Part shown: positions 25,150 to 33,480 of the stretch, in pieces
Position numbering within the stretch: the stretch's first letter is position 1
Layout: each line of letters begins with the position of its first letter
NCBI RefSeq assembly: GCF_009917525.1
Contig: NZ_QZDU01000007.1
Location: 1-64,000 of the forward strand
DNA from: Acutalibacter sp. 1XD8-36
Lineage (GTDB): Bacteria; Bacillota; Clostridia; Oscillospirales; Acutalibacteraceae
Reading direction: 5' to 3'
DNA length: 64,000 nucleotides
The notes under the pieces: generated by a model
Told to the model about the DNA's origin: nothing
Database searches by the model: none
Seen by the model: the letters and a program-made list of their open reading frames with translations, nothing else
Translations under genes and position numbers: made by a program

Positions 25150-27846
25150 TTATCCCCTGTTCTGCTCAGGCACCTGGAAAAAGGAGGCGGTAGAGTCGTC
25201 TTTTTTCATAAACAATAGGCCAAAAGACCCCGGCCCGCAGTTGCTGGCAATGGCTGACGAGGCCTTGTGCAGGTATACCCGCTCGAAGGGGCAGTATTGC
25301 TGTACAAGGCTCTGGATGTACTTGAGCTTCTTATCATCCATCCCGCAATAGGTGATGAACAGTATGCGCCGGTCAATGTTTCTGGTCTCTAAGAGCAGCT
25401 TACGCACATAGCTTCTCGCCACCCGGTTAAACCCGCCCATCTTCATGCCGCCGACCACCATCCTGGATTTCCTCAGCACAAGGACCGGGTGCAGCAGCAA
25501 CGAGTCGCAGAGAATCTGTATCTTCTTGGATATCCGCCCGGACTGGCGGAGCATATGGGTATCGTTTATAACAAAGGCGGAGGAGATAAAGCGCTTCATC
25601 CGCTTTGCCGCATCTATGATATCCTCCTTAGAGGCGTGGTGCTCAGCCATATATGCCGCGCATAGCACCACCAGGCCCATGCTGCTGGAGAGGTGCCCGG
25701 AGTCTATGATCGTGACATTCTCAAAGGATTTTGCCGCTTCGCAGGCATTATGATATCCCGCGCTCACATGCTTTGCCATGGTGATATGTATTATGTTCTG
25801 GGCCTCTGTCAGCTTCTGGGCAAAGAAGCGCTCATAGTCCTCAACCTCAGGGGCTTTGGAGTACCCGCTGCGCCCCTCGGCAATATGCATCAGCAGTTCG
25901 TCGGCCTTCAGCTCATCTTCGTCCAGGAAGCGGCCCTCGTCGGTGCACACATAGTACGGGCATACAGGGACGCCAAACTTTTTCCGAAGGGAGCTTGGAA
26001 GGTCGCAGACACTGTCTGTGGTGACCAGAATAGAGCGGCGCTGTACCTGCTCGAAGATTAAGATATCCTTCTCGATATCCGACTGGCTGGCCTCCTCGTT
26101 CAGGTGCACCAGATCCTTGGGCAGGATGCTCAGCACAGCTGCCTCAAGCAGTGCGCCGCTGACAGGCTTTGCCAGGTATCCGCTGAAGCCCTCCTTGCGG
26201 TAGAGTAGCTGGTTGTCGCTGCCGGCGTTGGCGGTGAGGGCCACCACAGGAACGTCCTGGCATAATCCCACAGGCTGGTCCCGCAGGGCGTGCAGGCACT
26301 CTATGCCGTCCATCCCGGGCATCATATGGTCCATTAGTATACAGTCATAGCGGTGGTTTTGGGTGAGCTTCAGGCACTCGGCCCCGCTCTTTGCCGTGTC
26401 TATCTGTATCTTGGTGTCAGACAGCAGCTTGCTCACCACCATCAGGTTCATGTCATTATCGTCCACAATAAGAATATGCGCGTCGGGTGCCTCGAAGCTC
26501 TGCTTGTACTGCTCCCCCTCGTGGCTCCTCGCCCGGGAGGCCAGGGTAAACGTCCCCAGCTCCTTATCATCCACAATGTCCTGGTCCAGCCGGACAATGA
26601 AGGTGGAGCCCTTGGTATAGACGCTGTTCACGCTTATCTCGCCGCCCATCATGTCCACCAGCTGCTGCACAATGCTGAGCCCCAGCCCGGTGCCCTCAAT
26701 ATAGCGGTTGCGCTCCTCGTCCACGCGCCTGAAGGCGTTGAAGATATAGGGGATATTCTCTTTCTTCACCCCCTGGCCGGTGTCCTCCACCGCGTACCAC
26801 ACCCGCACCCGGTTCAGCGCCTGGCGCTCACAGCGCACGGAAAGGGTAACGGAGCCCTCGCTGGTATACTTAACGGCGTTATTAAGAAGGTTTATAAGTA
26901 TCTGTTTAATGCGCACCTCGTCGCCGCAGAGCATACTCGGTATGGAGGAGTCCACGTGCAGCTTGAACTCGAGCCCCTTCTCCTTGGCCTTAATCCATAT
27001 CATATTGACGATTTCCGAGAAGAGCGCTCCTGTCTCGTAGGAGACGTTGACAATTTCCATCTTCCCCGACTTTATTTTAGACAGGTCCAGGGTGTCGTTT
27101 ATCAGGGTGAGCAGCAGTTTGCTGGCCCCCTGGATGTTCCTGGCGTTTTCAGCCACATCCTCGGGGATGTCCCCACGCAGGATTATCTCGTTGAGCCCGA
27201 TGATTGTGTTGATGGGTGTGCGTATCTCGTGGCTCATGCTGGAAAAGAAGTGGTTTTCCGCCCGGTTTAGCTCCTCAATCTCCTTCCTCTGCTGCTTGGA
27301 GAGCTCGTTCTCCTCCTCATACATCCGGTTGAGGAACATGAGCAGAATACTTGTCAAAAGGCCCACCATCACTACCGAAAAGGCGGAGTCAAAGAAGGAG
27401 GACTGCTGAGTGCTCTGGGCGGCAAGGTCGGGATAATAGAAGGCAGCAGCGTAGCATATCAGGGTCTCCGCTATGCAGAGGGTGAAAAACACAGCCATAC
27501 GCCTCCCCCGCAGGGTGAGGCAGACATAGATGAAGCAGAAGATAAACCACTCGGGCACCCCGCTGTAAAACCCGCCCGCCGAGAAAAAACTGACGGGGAA
27601 AAGCAGGAGCAGCAGGATTGTGATAGCCGTGGCCCCGGTCTGTATGCGCTCCTTCTGAATGCTGACCTTTACAATCATCCCCATGGCCACAAGGCTTACC
27701 ACCAACGCCAGGATATTCCATATGCTCCTGCCCATTGGCATGATAAGCAGCAGCGCTACCATGCAGGTGAGGGTCACAATGCGGAACATCCGGTCGCGCA
27801 GGCTTACCCGGTGGTCGTTGATGAGTTCAAACCATTTTTTAATCAC
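25150..27846 (-). CDS. Hybrid histidine kinase-receiver fused to a DegV/FakB-like lipid-binding domain
   Basis: The 898-residue protein has about six membrane helices (residues 22-172), a HisKA domain with FFSSMSHEIRTP (H206), a HATPase domain (N-box 319-328, DTGQGV 355, GTGLGLSI 385), and a receiver (VDDNDMN 461, acceptor D506, lysine K560). From about residue 606 to the end it is a DegV domain: LVTTDSVCDLPSSL, ITMAKHVSAGYHNA, DTHMLRQSGRIS and GPGSFGLLFM. DegV proteins, such as FakB, bind a fatty acid. The fusion suggests a lipid-responsive output or input, which is inference. It starts at GTG 27846 with a weak ribosome site and follows the 27898 kinase by 51 bases, as the third gene of an operon. 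Confidence 0.88.
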   Translation of the reverse strand: MIKKWFELINDHRVSLRDRMFRIVTLTCMVALLLIMPMGRSIWNILALVVSLVAMGMIVKVSIQKERIQTGATAITILLLLLFPVSFFSAGGFYSGVPEWFIFCFIYVCLTLRGRRMAVFFTLCIAETLICYAAAFYYPDLAAQSTQQSSFFDSAFSVVMVGLLTSILLMFLNRMYEEENELSKQQRKEIEELNRAENHFFSSMSHEIRTPINTIIGLNEIILRGDIPEDVAENARNIQGASKLLLTLINDTLDLSKIKSGKMEIVNVSYETGALFSEIVNMIWIKAKEKGLEFKLHVDSSIPSMLCGDEVRIKQILINLLNNAVKYTSEGSVTLSVRCERQALNRVRVWYAVEDTGQGVKKENIPYIFNAFRRVDEERNRYIEGTGLGLSIVQQLVDMMGGEISVNSVYTKGSTFIVRLDQDIVDDKELGTFTLASRARSHEGEQYKQSFEAPDAHILIVDDNDMNLMVVSKLLSDTKIQIDTAKSGAECLKLTQNHRYDCILMDHMMPGMDGIECLHALRDQPVGLCQDVPVVALTANAGSDNQLLYRKEGFSGYLAKPVSGALLEAAVLSILPKDLVHLNEEASQSDIEKDILIFEQVQRRSILVTTDSVCDLPSSLRKKFGVPVCPYYVCTDEGRFLDEDELKADELLMHIAEGRSGYSKAPEVEDYERFFAQKLTEAQNIIHITMAKHVSAGYHNACEAAKSFENVTIIDSGHLSSSMGLVVLCAAYMAEHHASKEDIIDAAKRMKRFISSAFVINDTHMLRQSGRISKKIQILCDSLLLHPVLVLRKSRMVVGGMKMGGFNRVARSYVRKLLLETRNIDRRILFITYCGMDDKKLKYIQSLVQQYCPFERVYLHKASSAIASNCGPGSFGLLFMKKDDSTASFFQVPEQNRG

Positions 27847-27897
27847 TATGTCTTACATCCCTTCAAACACGATATTTAAAGACAGAGCCGGGAGCCC

Positions 27898-30426
27898 TTA
27901 TATCCCGGCAATCTGTCCGCACAGCTCCTTATATGCCTGCAAAAGGGCTGAGTGGTGCTCGCGGATAAAGTCTCCGTCGTCCCGCTTGCCCGCAAGCTCC
28001 AGCTCCTTGGCCTGGGCGGAGAGCTGCTCCGCGCCGATAGTCAGGGAGGTGCTCTTGAGGGCGTGGACCTTTACGGCGTACTCGCCCCAGTCCCCGCTGT
28101 CAAACAGGGAGGCTATCTCGTCACTCTTGGCCTGGCACTGGTCCCGGAACATGCAGAGCATTTCCCGGTAGAAGTCCTCGTCTCCGGCGCAGTAGTCAAG
28201 CCCAAGCTGTACGTTTACCCCGGCTTCTGCAAGGGGGGCAAAGGGGGAGGAGGCAGCGGCCCCTGAAACTATAGGCTGGCTCTCCGGGACAGCGGCCTCA
28301 GGCACGGAAATTTCCTCAGGCGCCGGATTTTCCTGCTCAATACCGGCCTCCTCAGAGCCGTGGCTCTGGCTGTACAGAATAGAGCTCTTTGGCAGCACCT
28401 TCCGAAGCACCCGCTCCAATACGGTGCGCTCAATGGGCTTTGGCACAAATTCCGTAAAGCCCTCGCTGCGGAACATCTCCCTGGCGCCGCTGACCGTGTT
28501 GGCAGTCAGGGCAATAACTGGCAGGTCCTGATACATGCCGTCCTTCAGCTCGCGGATACATTTTAATGTCTCCACACCGTCGAAGCCGGGCATCATATGG
28601 TCAAGGAAGATAATATCATAGGACTCATTCTCACACTGCTCTATTGCCTCTCTGCCGCTAAGACAGGTCTCCACGTCTATCCCATAGGTCCCAAGTACGC
28701 CCTTTGCAACAACCAGGTTCATCTCCTCGTCGTCCACCGCCAAAGCCCTGACTCCGACGCAGGTAAAGGGCTTGCGGCCAGCGGCCTGGTCTTCGGCAAA
28801 CCCACGCTCACCGAGCTCACCGTTAAGGATATTGGCGACAGACAGCGCGGAGAAGGGCTTATGTATCACAAGCAGTCCGCTCATGCTGTCCAGGGTGAAG
28901 CCGCGCTCGGCAATAACTATCACCCTCTTGGTATTTGCAAGCTCCTCGTAGTATTCACGGTTTTCCTCGTATTCCGGCTGGGCAATGAACACATGGGTCA
29001 AGTCGTGGGCGCGCTGTATTCTGAGCAGGCCCTCAAAGTTATGGGCCTGATAGCCGTTTACGCCAAGGCCCTTCATCAGGCTGAGTATCAGCCCGTCATA
29101 GTAGCCCTTGACCTCGTCGCTGGCGTACTTATCCGGCTTAAAATAGCACCCGATACATAGCTCGTCCGCATTGGTAAGCATTATACAGGGCCGGTCGTCC
29201 ACAATCCACTGGGGTATAACTATATGGGCGTGGAGCCCCTGCTGGGTCTTGCTGGAGAAATGTATAAAGCCGCCCATGGCGTTTAAGAGCCCCCGGGCAA
29301 TGGGGAGGCCAAGGCCAAGCCCTCCCGCAAGGCGGCTGCTGCCGCTGTCGGCCTGGTAGAAGTCGTCGTACATTTTGGTGAGCTGGGCGTCGGTCATTCC
29401 GATACCGGTGTCGTGGATATCGATAATCAGGTTGATACCGTACCCCTCCCGGCGGTATCCTATGCGGACGTTTACGCCGCCCTCCTCCGTAAACTTTATG
29501 GAGTTCTCCACCAGGATTTTCAGCACATGGGATATCTTTTCCGCGTCCCCGATAAGTACTGCGGGCACCTTCGGGTCGATATCAAAGACCAGCTCAAGGT
29601 GCTGGCGGTTGGACTGCAGGGCGGTGGAGGTTATAACATCGTTTAGCACAGAGGTTATCATATATTCCTCTTTAGCAGGGGTCAGCGTACCGGTCACTAT
29701 CTCTGTATAGTCCATCATATTGCTTATCTGGCTCGACAGACGTTTTCCGGCCATATTTATGGAGGTCACGTCCGAGCGGATATCCGAATTGAGCTCCTTC
29801 CCAAGGGCCACCTCGCTGATACCGATTACCATATTGATGGGGGTGCGCAGCTCGTGGGAGACGTTGGAGAGGAAGACCGCATTCTGCCGCTCTACGGTCC
29901 GCAGCTCTGCAAATATATTCTCGTACCACTTATGCTGGGCAGTGCGGCGGCTAATCCAGTATCTTGCAAGGGAAGTGCCGCCTAGGACTATCACAGCCCC
30001 AAGGACCAGCCGCAGGATGTCGTGGAAACTAAGGGAAGGGGAGATAGTGTGCAGAACAAAAGCATGGTACAGTATTGCCAGGGCATACAGGGCAACCGTC
30101 ACATGCAAAATCCACTTTCTGTTCAGGATAAACAGGGAAAATACCATAATCCCGGCTATAGCCGGGATATCAAATAGACTGGCCTCATGCACGCTGAAGA
30201 AAAAGAACTCAAACAGCAGCAGGCCAGAGCAGAGGCTCTCATAAAGGGTGTCCGAGCCGATTCTCGCAATATGCAGAAACCATACGCTAAAGCAGCCCGC
30301 TATCATCAGGGGGATAATCCAAAGCTCCCAGGCTGTAAGGACTGTGACGATACATAGGACGCTGCTGAAAACAGTAGCTAGAACAGCCAGCAGCAGATGT
30401 TTGCCTGTTTGTTCATCCGCCCTCAT
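27898..30426 (-). CDS. Hybrid sensor histidine kinase with receiver and Hpt domains
   Basis: The 842-residue protein has about six N-terminal membrane helices (residues 11-158), no obvious separate sensor domain, HisKA with FLSNVSHELRTPIN (H191), HATPase to ~420, a degenerate receiver-like stretch (~425-545), a proper receiver from about 560 (LAVDDEEMN, acceptor in IIFLDHMMPG) and a C-terminal Hpt domain with VHALKSTS. This is a complete phosphorelay chain in one protein. Its ATG overlaps the stop of the upstream receiver gene as TAATG, so the two are coupled. The stimulus is probably sensed within the membrane. Confidence 0.9.
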   Translation of the reverse strand: MRADEQTGKHLLLAVLATVFSSVLCIVTVLTAWELWIIPLMIAGCFSVWFLHIARIGSDTLYESLCSGLLLFEFFFFSVHEASLFDIPAIAGIMVFSLFILNRKWILHVTVALYALAILYHAFVLHTISPSLSFHDILRLVLGAVIVLGGTSLARYWISRRTAQHKWYENIFAELRTVERQNAVFLSNVSHELRTPINMVIGISEVALGKELNSDIRSDVTSINMAGKRLSSQISNMMDYTEIVTGTLTPAKEEYMITSVLNDVITSTALQSNRQHLELVFDIDPKVPAVLIGDAEKISHVLKILVENSIKFTEEGGVNVRIGYRREGYGINLIIDIHDTGIGMTDAQLTKMYDDFYQADSGSSRLAGGLGLGLPIARGLLNAMGGFIHFSSKTQQGLHAHIVIPQWIVDDRPCIMLTNADELCIGCYFKPDKYASDEVKGYYDGLILSLMKGLGVNGYQAHNFEGLLRIQRAHDLTHVFIAQPEYEENREYYEELANTKRVIVIAERGFTLDSMSGLLVIHKPFSALSVANILNGELGERGFAEDQAAGRKPFTCVGVRALAVDDEEMNLVVAKGVLGTYGIDVETCLSGREAIEQCENESYDIIFLDHMMPGFDGVETLKCIRELKDGMYQDLPVIALTANTVSGAREMFRSEGFTEFVPKPIERTVLERVLRKVLPKSSILYSQSHGSEEAGIEQENPAPEEISVPEAAVPESQPIVSGAAASSPFAPLAEAGVNVQLGLDYCAGDEDFYREMLCMFRDQCQAKSDEIASLFDSGDWGEYAVKVHALKSTSLTIGAEQLSAQAKELELAGKRDDGDFIREHHSALLQAYKELCGQIAGI

Positions 30427-30785
30427 TATGCTTTTATCTCCTGCGCGACCCTTTTGAGCAGCTCCTGGGGCTGGAAGGGTTTTTTCAGATAGTTCACTGC
30501 ACCCATTTTGATAGCGCTTACCACGTCCCCCTCAAGGCCTGAGGCTGTCAAAAATATCACAGGTACGTCTTCCACAAATTCCTTCATGCGCTGGAAGGTC
30601 ACAAAGCCGTTCATCTTTGGCATCTCAATATCCAGCAAGACCAAATCCACCTTCTCATGCCTTAGCATATGCAGCGCATCCATGCCGGAGCTTGCAAGAA
30701 GCACGTCATAATTTTTCTTTAGTATGATTTTGGTTCTAGTCAAGTTCATTTCGTCGTCATCCACAACTAAAATGCGTTTTTGCAT
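30426..30785 (-). CDS. Single-domain response regulator
   Basis: The protein of about 119 residues is only a receiver domain: ILVVDDDEMNLTRTKIILKK with the acidic pocket, LVLLDIEMPKMNG with the acceptor aspartate, FLTAS and NYLKKPF with the invariant lysine. It has no DNA-binding output, so it should relay phosphate, for instance to the Hpt domain of the next gene, or act by protein contact. The start at 30785 has ggtgg six bases upstream; an ATG four codons earlier (30797) is equally possible. It is the first gene of the three-gene signalling operon. Confidence 0.85.
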   Translation of the reverse strand: MQKRILVVDDDEMNLTRTKIILKKNYDVLLASSGMDALHMLRHEKVDLVLLDIEMPKMNGFVTFQRMKEFVEDVPVIFLTASGLEGDVVSAIKMGAVNYLKKPFQPQELLKRVAQEIKA

Positions 30786-30912
30786 ATAAGCCACCATGCC
30801 GGCCCCTGTACAGTCTGCGCGGATATATGTGAAAAAGTGCAGACGAAGGGCTCCCTTTCTTTAAAATATAGGCTGCGCTATAGAATAATTTATTAGCACA
30901 TATACACAATAT

Positions 30913-30941
30913 ATTATAAGTGAAACCTGCCGGAAAATCAA
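30913..30941 (-). promoter_or_regulatory. Promoter of the receiver-kinase-kinase operon
   Basis: On the minus strand TTGATT (30941-30936) and TATAAT (30918-30913) have a 17-base spacer. The leader is about 120 nt. Confidence 0.65.
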
Positions 30942-30980
30942 GACATATTTTGCGAATATCACAATAAGATTAGGCCAAAT

Positions 30981-31016
30981 GAAAGCGCCCCTGCCGTATC
31001 TGGCAGAGACGCTTTC
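30981..31016 (-). terminator. Probable terminator of the metallo-hydrolase gene
   Basis: Stem gaaagcg/cgctttc with an inner ctgcc/ggcag pair, located 17 bases past the stop at 31033. The T-run is weak. Confidence 0.55.
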
Positions 31017-31032
31017 AGACCTTACCTGCCGG

Positions 31033-31884
31033 TCAAATATCCTTCTTCCATATCCTGTCCCTGGAGTAGGCGATATTGGCAATGCCGCCGTCCAGCCGCC
31101 GGAAGCGCTCGTCCTTCTTTTTGGCGTACAGGCAGGGCCGCCCGCCGAAGCCCATGGCCTCGATACCGTCGTCGGTCCCGGCCATTATCTCGTCACAGAG
31201 GGATATAGCGTCCTCAACAATGTCGGGGGTCTCTGCGCCGCCGCCGTGACCGCCCCAGAGCCCGTCAAAGGCGGGCAGGAAGTCTTTAAGGTGCAGCAGG
31301 CTCTCCTTATACTCCTCAATAGAGGCGGACTCAGTGCCGTACAGCAGGGTGTTCCTGTTGCAGGAGTCGCCGGAGTACACTACGCGCAAATCCCGGTCCA
31401 GGAATACCACCGTGCCCCATGTGTGCCCCGGCACGGCAATTACCTCCAGCTCCACGCCACCCAGGTCAAAGATGTCACCGTCCTTCACCGGCAGAGTCTT
31501 CACAGGCCCTGGCACGGTCACATCCGAGAGCCTGGGCTCAGTGGGCAGCGGGGCAAACATTGCGCCGCTTTTTGCAAAGTCCAGGCGCATTTCCCGGCTG
31601 CTGTGGGCGTACATCAGCTCTATATCCTCCGGCGCGATACGGACCTCTCCGTATTCAAAATCCGCGCCGATATGGTCCACATGGCCGTGGGTGTTCACAA
31701 GGGTCACAGGCAGCTCTGTCAGCTCGCGCACGAAGGCTTTTAGGCTGCCCACCCCGGAGAGCCCGTCTATAAGCAGGGCCCGCTCGCCGCCCTCGATAAG
31801 ATAGGCCTGCTCCCCGCCAAGGCCAGTGATAAGGGTCACATGCCCGAATATCTTGCGCGCCCTGAAAAATTTTGACTCATACAT
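31033..31884 (-). CDS. MBL-fold metallo-hydrolase
   Basis: The 283-residue protein has the metallo-beta-lactamase fold motif HGHVDHIGADF (HxHxDH), with further ligands expected in VPGHTWGTVVF (H about residue 163) and YSGDSC. It is a soluble hydrolase similar to glyoxalase II-like enzymes, with no lactamase signature. The substrate is unknown. ATG 31884 has aaagga about nine bases upstream. It is separated from the signalling operon downstream by a hairpin and a new promoter, so it is likely a single-gene unit. Confidence 0.85.
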   Translation of the reverse strand: MYESKFFRARKIFGHVTLITGLGGEQAYLIEGGERALLIDGLSGVGSLKAFVRELTELPVTLVNTHGHVDHIGADFEYGEVRIAPEDIELMYAHSSREMRLDFAKSGAMFAPLPTEPRLSDVTVPGPVKTLPVKDGDIFDLGGVELEVIAVPGHTWGTVVFLDRDLRVVYSGDSCNRNTLLYGTESASIEEYKESLLHLKDFLPAFDGLWGGHGGGAETPDIVEDAISLCDEIMAGTDDGIEAMGFGGRPCLYAKKKDERFRRLDGGIANIAYSRDRIWKKDI

Positions 31885-31954
31885 GGCAATCGTCCTTTCC
31901 GGTAGATTTGATTTTATTTGGTATAAGCTTTAGCCGCTAAAGCAGCTTTTTCAC

Positions 31955-33322
31955 TCAGGTTCTTCCCGCAAAGAATTCATCTATCTCTTTTCTAATCTCC
32001 TCATGCTTCATATGCTTCAGCAGATACCCCGACGGATTCAGGGGCATTACCTTTATCATGCTCTGAGGGTCCCTGCGCCCTGTGAGGAAGATGACCGGCA
32101 CCTTCTCAAACTCCGGGACAGTGCGGAGCATTTCCAGAGTCTGGGCCCCGTCGCATACGGGCATTTCATAGTCCAGCAGCACCAGGTCCGGCTGGTCCAG
32201 GGAGATGGCTCTGAAGGCCGCAGCGCCGGAGTCCACCAGAGACACCTCGTAGTCCGGCTCCAAAAGGGACTTCATGCCCTGGCGTATGGTGGCGGAGTCG
32301 TCCACCACCAGTATCTTTTTCCTGTAGTGCTCCTCCTCATACTGCTCCTTGGCGCTGCGCTCGCTGAGGTATCTTTCAACCTCCTTCATGGCGTTCTCGT
32401 TCTCAAGGGGCGTGAGCACCGAGGCCTCCAGCAGGTGGGGTGCTATGGCGCAGTAGGCGAAATACCCCGCGCCGCCGGTGTTGAACAGCAGGCTGACCTG
32501 GGGCTTCTCCCGCTCAAATATATCCTGGAACTGCTCAAAGGAGAGAAGGTTTTCCTCCTTGAGCTCGCAGTTTTTGCCGGTCTCGATAAACTCCATGACC
32601 TTGCCCACAAACTGCCTGGCTGTATACCTTGCCGCGTGCACCAGCATACTGTCCATGCGGTTTGACTGTATTCCAAGTATCTTGCCCACGGTGTTCACAA
32701 GCAGGGTCTCCTCAAAGACCATCAGAACCTCCTGGCGGGTCTCGGAGTCCTTTGAGCCGTAGGCAAGCCTGTAGTACACGCCCTTGCCGAACTTCTCGCC
32801 TCCATATGTCTCGCTGACTACCTTGGACTCCAGGTGGAACAAGTCAAAGACCAGCTGGATTATGACCTTCTTCAGCGCCTCCAGCTCGTCCTCGGGGAGA
32901 AGCTCTCCCCATTTGCTTATGTTCTTCCCGGCGATGGCCTGGTCCTCAGTGAGGGTATGGCCCACAAGCCACCCGGTGCATACGCCGATAAAATGCTCTA
33001 TGGCCTCCTGGGAGTAGTTGCTCTGCTCCAGCTCCTGCTCAAGGGCGGGAAGGGTGTCTTCCCTGAAGCCCTTATGTATCTTCTTGTGCCGCTCCAAGCC
33101 CTCATAGCCCATAGTGGCCATATAGAGCTCCTCCTCGGCGAAATGCTTCACGGCGTGCCCGCGGAAGAACTTGATACCCTCCTGGCAGGTGCGCCGGTAA
33201 TTCTCGCCGTCTTCGGCTGAGGAGAACAGCTTATTGATGATTTTGAAAAGCCGTTTATGCTCCTTGTCAATCTCCTCAACCCCGATTTCATATTCTTCGA
33301 GCCACTCAAGTTGACCGTCCAT
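31955..33322 (-). CDS. Bacteriohemerythrin-(CheX-like)-receiver protein
   Basis: The 455-residue protein starts with a complete hemerythrin domain: H22, H60, E64, H79, H83, H122 and D127 stand in the spacing of the di-iron site, in DKEHKRLF, HFAEEELYM, ERHKKIH and GHTLTEDQ. Residues ~165-315 look like a CheX/CheC-type phosphatase domain, a tentative call. Residues 334-455 are a receiver with ILVVDDSATIRQ and acceptor D383. The combination would link oxygen or nitric oxide binding to a phosphorelay. The true start at 33322 has aggagg six bases upstream; the frame is open further up without a ribosome site. Confidence 0.85.
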   Translation of the reverse strand: MDGQLEWLEEYEIGVEEIDKEHKRLFKIINKLFSSAEDGENYRRTCQEGIKFFRGHAVKHFAEEELYMATMGYEGLERHKKIHKGFREDTLPALEQELEQSNYSQEAIEHFIGVCTGWLVGHTLTEDQAIAGKNISKWGELLPEDELEALKKVIIQLVFDLFHLESKVVSETYGGEKFGKGVYYRLAYGSKDSETRQEVLMVFEETLLVNTVGKILGIQSNRMDSMLVHAARYTARQFVGKVMEFIETGKNCELKEENLLSFEQFQDIFEREKPQVSLLFNTGGAGYFAYCAIAPHLLEASVLTPLENENAMKEVERYLSERSAKEQYEEEHYRKKILVVDDSATIRQGMKSLLEPDYEVSLVDSGAAAFRAISLDQPDLVLLDYEMPVCDGAQTLEMLRTVPEFEKVPVIFLTGRRDPQSMIKVMPLNPSGYLLKHMKHEEIRKEIDEFFAGRT

Positions 33323-33435
33323 ATATATCCTCCTGTGCTGAGTATTTCCCATAAAGTATAGCACAAAAAAACAGGCCTGTCCATTCCTAAAAGGGAAAAT
33401 AATACGCCATTTAAGGCACCCTGAAAACAGCAAAA

Positions 33436-33459
33436 GGACCCGCGCAAAAGCGCAGGTCC
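33436..33459 (-). terminator. Terminator of the LplABC-type operon
   Basis: Stem ggacccgcgc/gcgcaggtcc with one mismatch and an AAAA loop; on the minus strand it is followed by TTTT. Confidence 0.8.
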
Positions 33460-33480
33460 CAAGGCTTATAAAGGAACTAT

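Noticed and set aside
26353-27270. 305-codon plus-strand frame inside the kinase-DegV gene
   Set aside because: Antisense shadow rich in His, Leu and Val; codon pattern follows from the kinase reading frame.
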